Part shown: positions 61,474-64,000 of the stretch, one piece after another | Layout of the letters: each line of letters starts with the position of its first letter | Numbering within the stretch: the first letter of the stretch is position 1 | Source of the DNA: an uncultured Lentibacter sp. | Lineage (GTDB): Bacteria > Pseudomonadota > Alphaproteobacteria > Rhodobacterales > Rhodobacteraceae | Assembly: GCA_947497495.1 (NCBI GenBank) | Contig: CANMGT010000001.1 | Coordinates: 1,164,243 to 1,228,242, forward strand | Direction of reading: 5' to 3' | DNA: 64,000 nt | The notes under the pieces: generated by a model | What the model saw: only the letters and a program-made list of their open reading frames with translations | Database searches by the model: none | What the model was told of the DNA's origin: nothing | Made by a program: the position numbers and the translations under genes

Positions 61474-62391
61474 TCAGCGCATTCCGAAAAAGCGTGCGGC
61501 GGCGTCTCGCAGGTCAGGCGAATCCCGTAGCAACCGGGCAACTTCTTGGGCAATCTCGCGACGCACAGAACGGGGCGCAGCCTTGTGCTGTACTGATAGG
61601 GCTTCAAGCAGCTTTGTTCTTGTTTCAAGCGGAAGAACACCTGGCCTCAAGTAACGATCGAGAATTTCCTGAACAGCGGAGGTTCCGTTTAGCTCAATCA
61701 TTGCAGTGGCATAGGCTCCTAGGTAGGGGATGTTTCCTTCGATCGCCATGTTCAGTTCGCTGGACAAAAAGCTGTGGAGGCTTTGGTCACGCGAGAGGCC
61801 AGCGAGCAAGACGCGGATGGGCATGAACGCCTCATCGCCTATTCTCAGATCACGTTTCAAGTTTTTCACCTTGGGGAGCCGAGCTGAGCGCAAGGTGCTA
61901 TAAGATGTGCGATCCAACTCTTGCAGAGCAAGGGCGCGCACAGCTGGGCTTTGGTCGTTCAGCAGCTTTGCAAACAGCTCACTTCTCGCCTCTTCGCCTC
62001 CGTTGATTAACGCAGATCGGCGCAAAACCACTTGGTCGATAACCTTGCGAAAACTCGGATCGAGGATCGTCAGGGCCATCCATGGGCCATAGGCGCCGTC
62101 GCGGGCCACAAGCAGGCCTGCCGAGGGGCTGGCCGAAAGCGCATTTCTGATCTCGGCTGTCACAGGAATCGGAAACTCTGACACCTCGGGCCCTGCGAGC
62201 ACCTCGAGCAGTTTGTAACTGTTGTTATTGGCCGGATCGAGGCGCACAACCGCGATTTCTTCGGTGGCTAGCAGGACGTCTACAAGCGTCGGGTCTGGCG
62301 TATAGCCATGAAAGGCGCAGGCCATGGCAGCCTCCGGGGCGCTGATGCTGAGCAAACCGCTAAGCAGCCATCCGTAGAATCTGTTGTTCAT
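61474..62391 (-). CDS. Exported protein with HEAT-like repeats, unknown function
   Basis: 305 residues. A signal peptide (NNRFYGWLLSGLLSISAPEAAMA) leads to CAFHGYTPDPTLVDVLLATEEIAVVRLD. The C-terminal half consists of helical pairs such as DQSPAVRALALQELDRTSY and ELNGTSAVQEILDRYLRPGVLPLETRTKLLEAL that resemble HEAT repeats. The ATG at 62391 is preferred over a TTG at 62397. It is convergent with the PaaK-like gene. Function not recognised. Confidence 0.7.
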   Translation of the reverse strand: MNNRFYGWLLSGLLSISAPEAAMACAFHGYTPDPTLVDVLLATEEIAVVRLDPANNNSYKLLEVLAGPEVSEFPIPVTAEIRNALSASPSAGLLVARDGAYGPWMALTILDPSFRKVIDQVVLRRSALINGGEEARSELFAKLLNDQSPAVRALALQELDRTSYSTLRSARLPKVKNLKRDLRIGDEAFMPIRVLLAGLSRDQSLHSFLSSELNMAIEGNIPYLGAYATAMIELNGTSAVQEILDRYLRPGVLPLETRTKLLEALSVQHKAAPRSVRREIAQEVARLLRDSPDLRDAAARFFGMR

Positions 62392-62480
62392 GCTCAATGC
62401 ACGCTTTCACGATTGTGTCTTCGTGCGAGTGTAAGCGCGAATTGGTTGCAACGTAAGAGCCGCCAAAATGTGACCCGCAA

Positions 62481-62510
62481 AAGAAAAGGCCGCCCAAAAG
62501 AGCGGCCCTT
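62481..62510 (-). terminator. Terminator after rpmJ
   Basis: On the minus strand GGCCGC pairs with GCGGCC around an eight-base loop, followed by TTTTCTTTT. It begins about 25 bases past the rpmJ stop. Confidence 0.82.
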
Positions 62511-62531
62511 TAGCAGTAACTGTCGTGTCGC

Positions 62532-62657
62532 TTAACCCTGACGGGCTTTGAAACGAGGCTGTGTTTTGTTGATCACGTAAACGCGGCCCTTGCGGCGCAC
62601 GATACGGCAATCACGGTGCCGGTTCTTCAGCGAGCGAAGTGAGTTTTTAACCTTCAT
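62532..62657 (-). CDS. rpmJ: 50S ribosomal protein L36 (zinc-free form)
   Basis: 41 residues, read directly: [20 protein letters not shown], continuing with [21 protein letters not shown]. Only one cysteine remains of the zinc-ribbon set, so this is the C-minus form of L36. The start is at 62657-62655 with AAAGGAG about ten bases upstream; the stop is TAA at 62534-62532. A terminator follows. Confidence 0.95.
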   Translation of the reverse strand: MKVKNSLRSLKNRHRDCRIVRRKGRVYVINKTQPRFKARQG

Positions 62658-62740
62658 CAGGCTGTCTCCTTTATCGCGGCGCAGGCCTTGCGCCTTTGGG
62701 TTTGCGGGTGCTCAAGCCAAGCCTGAGCGGCTAATCTTCA

Positions 62741-62815
62741 TGGTGGGCGATACAAGGTTCGAACTTGTGACCCCTTCGATGTCAACGAAGTGCTCTACCA
62801 CTGAGCTAATCGCCC
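62741..62815 (-). tRNA. tRNA-Val (GAC anticodon)
   Basis: A complete cloverleaf on the minus strand: acceptor GGGCGAT / ATCGCCC, D arm GCTC-AGTGGTA-GAGC, anticodon stem CTTCG/CGAAG with loop TTGACAT, T arm ACAAG-TTCGAAC-CTTGT, discriminator A and encoded CCA. Anticodon GAC reads valine codons GUC and GUU. Confidence 0.97.
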
Positions 62816-62967
62816 GTACTGAAACAAGTTTTTGCCCCTCAAATAAAGAGAGGCGCGAAAACCCGCGCCAGTGCTCCGTGTCTATAAAAGGAGTCGCGGA
62901 TATGATCAAGGGCTTTTGGAACCTATATTATTGTGACTATACTTGAGGCAACAACCTCGGAGCGCGA

Positions 62968-63828
62968 ATGCCACGCATTGCCTATGATTTGATCCATCCG
63001 GAGCGGCGAACCACCTCTGTGGTATTTGCCTCGCCTCATAGTGGCCGCGACTACCCCTGGACGTTCATTCGCAAGACATTGCTGGATCAACACAGCATCC
63101 GTAGCTCGGAAGATGCCTTTGTCGACAAGCTGTTCGACTTTGCGCCCAAATGCGGGGCGCCGCTGCTTTTGGCTGGCGCGCCGCGCGCCTACGTTGACTT
63201 GAACCGCGCCGCTGACGAGCTTGACCCAGCCTTGTTTGAAGGCGTTGTAAGCCGTGGCCACAACCCGCGTGTGGCGTCGGGGCTTGGTGTGGTGCCGCGT
63301 GTGGTGTCAAACGGGCGGGCGATCTATCGGGGAAAACTTCCGCTTTCTGAAGCAACCCGCCGGATCGACACATACTGGCGTCCCTACCACGCGATGTTGT
63401 GTAAATTGCTGGATCAGTCGAGCGCCAGCTTCGGCGAGGCGATCCTGATTGACTGCCATTCGATGCCGCATGAGGCGATGGACCTTGCGGCGCGCGGGGC
63501 TGTCCGGCGGCCGGAGATCGTGATTGGCGACAGGCATGGTGCTGCGGCGTCAAATGAAATTGTAGATCGCGTTGAAGCGGCCTTTGCAGCCGAGGGGCTG
63601 CATGTGGTGCGCAATGTGCCTTTTGCGGGCGCTTACACCTGTCAGGCCTACGGGCGTCCGGGCAAAGGCCAACACGCGATCCAGATCGAGATTGATCGGT
63701 CTCTCTATATGAACGAGCAGATGATCAGGCCAAATGGCAACTTCGAAGCCTTTCGCAGAGTTTTGAAACGTGTGACAGCTGAGATTTGTGATGTGGGGCG
63801 CAGCCGCGAGCAGCTTGCGGCTGAGTGA
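62968..63828 (+). CDS. N-formylglutamate amidohydrolase
   Basis: 286 residues. It hydrolyses N-formylglutamate (last step of one histidine degradation route) or related N-acyl amino acids. VFASPHSGRDYP near residue 20, DAFVDKLFDFAPKCGAPLLLAGAPRAYVDLNRA, ILIDCHSMPHEA and GQHAIQIEIDRSLYMNE are the family's metal- and substrate-binding motifs. No other hut gene is in the window, so its in vivo substrate is unconfirmed. Confidence 0.9.
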   Translation: MPRIAYDLIHPERRTTSVVFASPHSGRDYPWTFIRKTLLDQHSIRSSEDAFVDKLFDFAPKCGAPLLLAGAPRAYVDLNRAADELDPALFEGVVSRGHNPRVASGLGVVPRVVSNGRAIYRGKLPLSEATRRIDTYWRPYHAMLCKLLDQSSASFGEAILIDCHSMPHEAMDLAARGAVRRPEIVIGDRHGAAASNEIVDRVEAAFAAEGLHVVRNVPFAGAYTCQAYGRPGKGQHAIQIEIDRSLYMNEQMIRPNGNFEAFRRVLKRVTAEICDVGRSREQLAAE

Positions 63829-63913
63829 ATACGCCTGATTTTTTCTTTTTTTCAGTATGTAAGCTGACAATACACGGTTGCTATGAAGGTTCGGCTAACC
63901 CATCGTTTTCAGA

Positions 63914-63935
63914 GGTTAACGCATGGTCGTTAACC
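63914..63935. promoter_or_regulatory. Perfect palindrome near the right edge
   Basis: GGTTAACG and CGTTAACC (eight-base arms) are separated by CATGGT. The site could be an operator of a gene beyond the edge. An ATG at 63923, with AGAGG seven bases upstream, is open to base 64000 (26 codons), but the encoded sequence is cysteine-rich and unconvincing, so no gene is called. Confidence 0.4.
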
Positions 63936-64000
63936 GTGAAACGAATCTGCCCAAGGTATGCTGCTATATATGCAGCTCTGCGTGCATAACGCGTGCATAC

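Noticed and set aside
62658..62740. Zur box before the zinc-free rpmJ
   Set aside because: In some bacteria this L36 form is zinc-regulated. The upstream sequence shows a GGCGCA/TGCGCC hairpin but no AT-rich Zur palindrome, so it is probably the constitutive copy.
63923..64000. Start of a coding sequence running off the right edge
   Set aside because: There is an ATG with AGAGG upstream and 26 open codons, but the codons give a Cys-rich, unlikely N-terminus and the site lies inside a palindrome and repeat region. Too short to call.

Overview
The window looks like a chromosomal segment of a marine alphaproteobacterium of the Roseobacter group (Rhodobacteraceae). The evidence is the GC-rich coding, an F0 ATP synthase operon encoding both b and b' and separated from F1, a short-form SRP RNA, the zinc-free form of ribosomal protein L36, families typical of this group (a DUF6478-like protein, DUF1045, DUF3775), a CtrA-type box, and short GGGGCCAGCCCC-like intergenic repeats that I associate with roseobacters. 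Genes are densely packed, often with 1-4 base start/stop overlaps. I see no insertion sequence, prophage, CRISPR array or plasmid function; this is core-type chromosome with some accessory genes.

Layout. 1-5.3 kb: end of asd, an exported DUF4139 protein, and a carbonic anhydrase/SbtA/SbtB inorganic-carbon group. 5.3-8.5 kb: leucyl aminopeptidase, NlpC/P60 peptidase and agmatinase with overlapping ends. 8.5-12.2 kb: divergent znuA and zur-znuC-znuB around a perfect Zur-type palindrome, then a DUF1045 gene and the SRP RNA. 12.3-22.1 kb: nucleotidase, nudC, SRPBCC protein, ilvD, three little-known genes and fadH. 22.1-27.0 kb (minus strand): ffh, two GNAT acetyltransferases, chorismate mutase, rpsP, a 50-residue membrane protein, rimM and a sulfotransferase. 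27.3-31.9 kb: a small exported protein, LysR and ArsR regulators and the F0 operon atpI-B-E-F'-F. 31.9-37.3 kb: hydrolase-like membrane protein, GntR regulator, a 10-helix membrane protein behind two SqrR/BigR-like operators, a lipoprotein and a class A PBP. 37.6-42.8 kb: glnK-amtB, mutL-rmuC and a DUF3775 gene. 42.9-52.5 kb: two saccharopine dehydrogenases, a histidine phosphatase, an orphan formate dehydrogenase alpha subunit, an M20 amidohydrolase and a two-component pair. 52.7-61.5 kb: one long operon with two acyl-CoA ligases around a complete LivFGHM-type ABC importer and an extra 83-residue membrane protein. 61.5-64 kb: a HEAT-like exported protein, rpmJ, tRNA-Val(GAC) and an N-formylglutamate amidohydrolase.

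Functional themes are metal and nutrient sensing (Zur/Znu, PII/AmtB, bicarbonate uptake with a PII-like partner), translation and protein targeting (both the RNA and the protein of SRP lie in this window), energy conservation (F0), lysine catabolism by the saccharopine route, and uptake plus CoA activation of an unidentified carboxylate. The most promising leads are the tandem persulfide-type operators before the 10-helix membrane protein, the paired ArsR operators between arsR and the F0 operon, the extra membrane protein in the ABC operon, three abutting hairpins before ffh, and the dispersed intergenic repeat family. All family assignments come from reading motifs; no database search was run.
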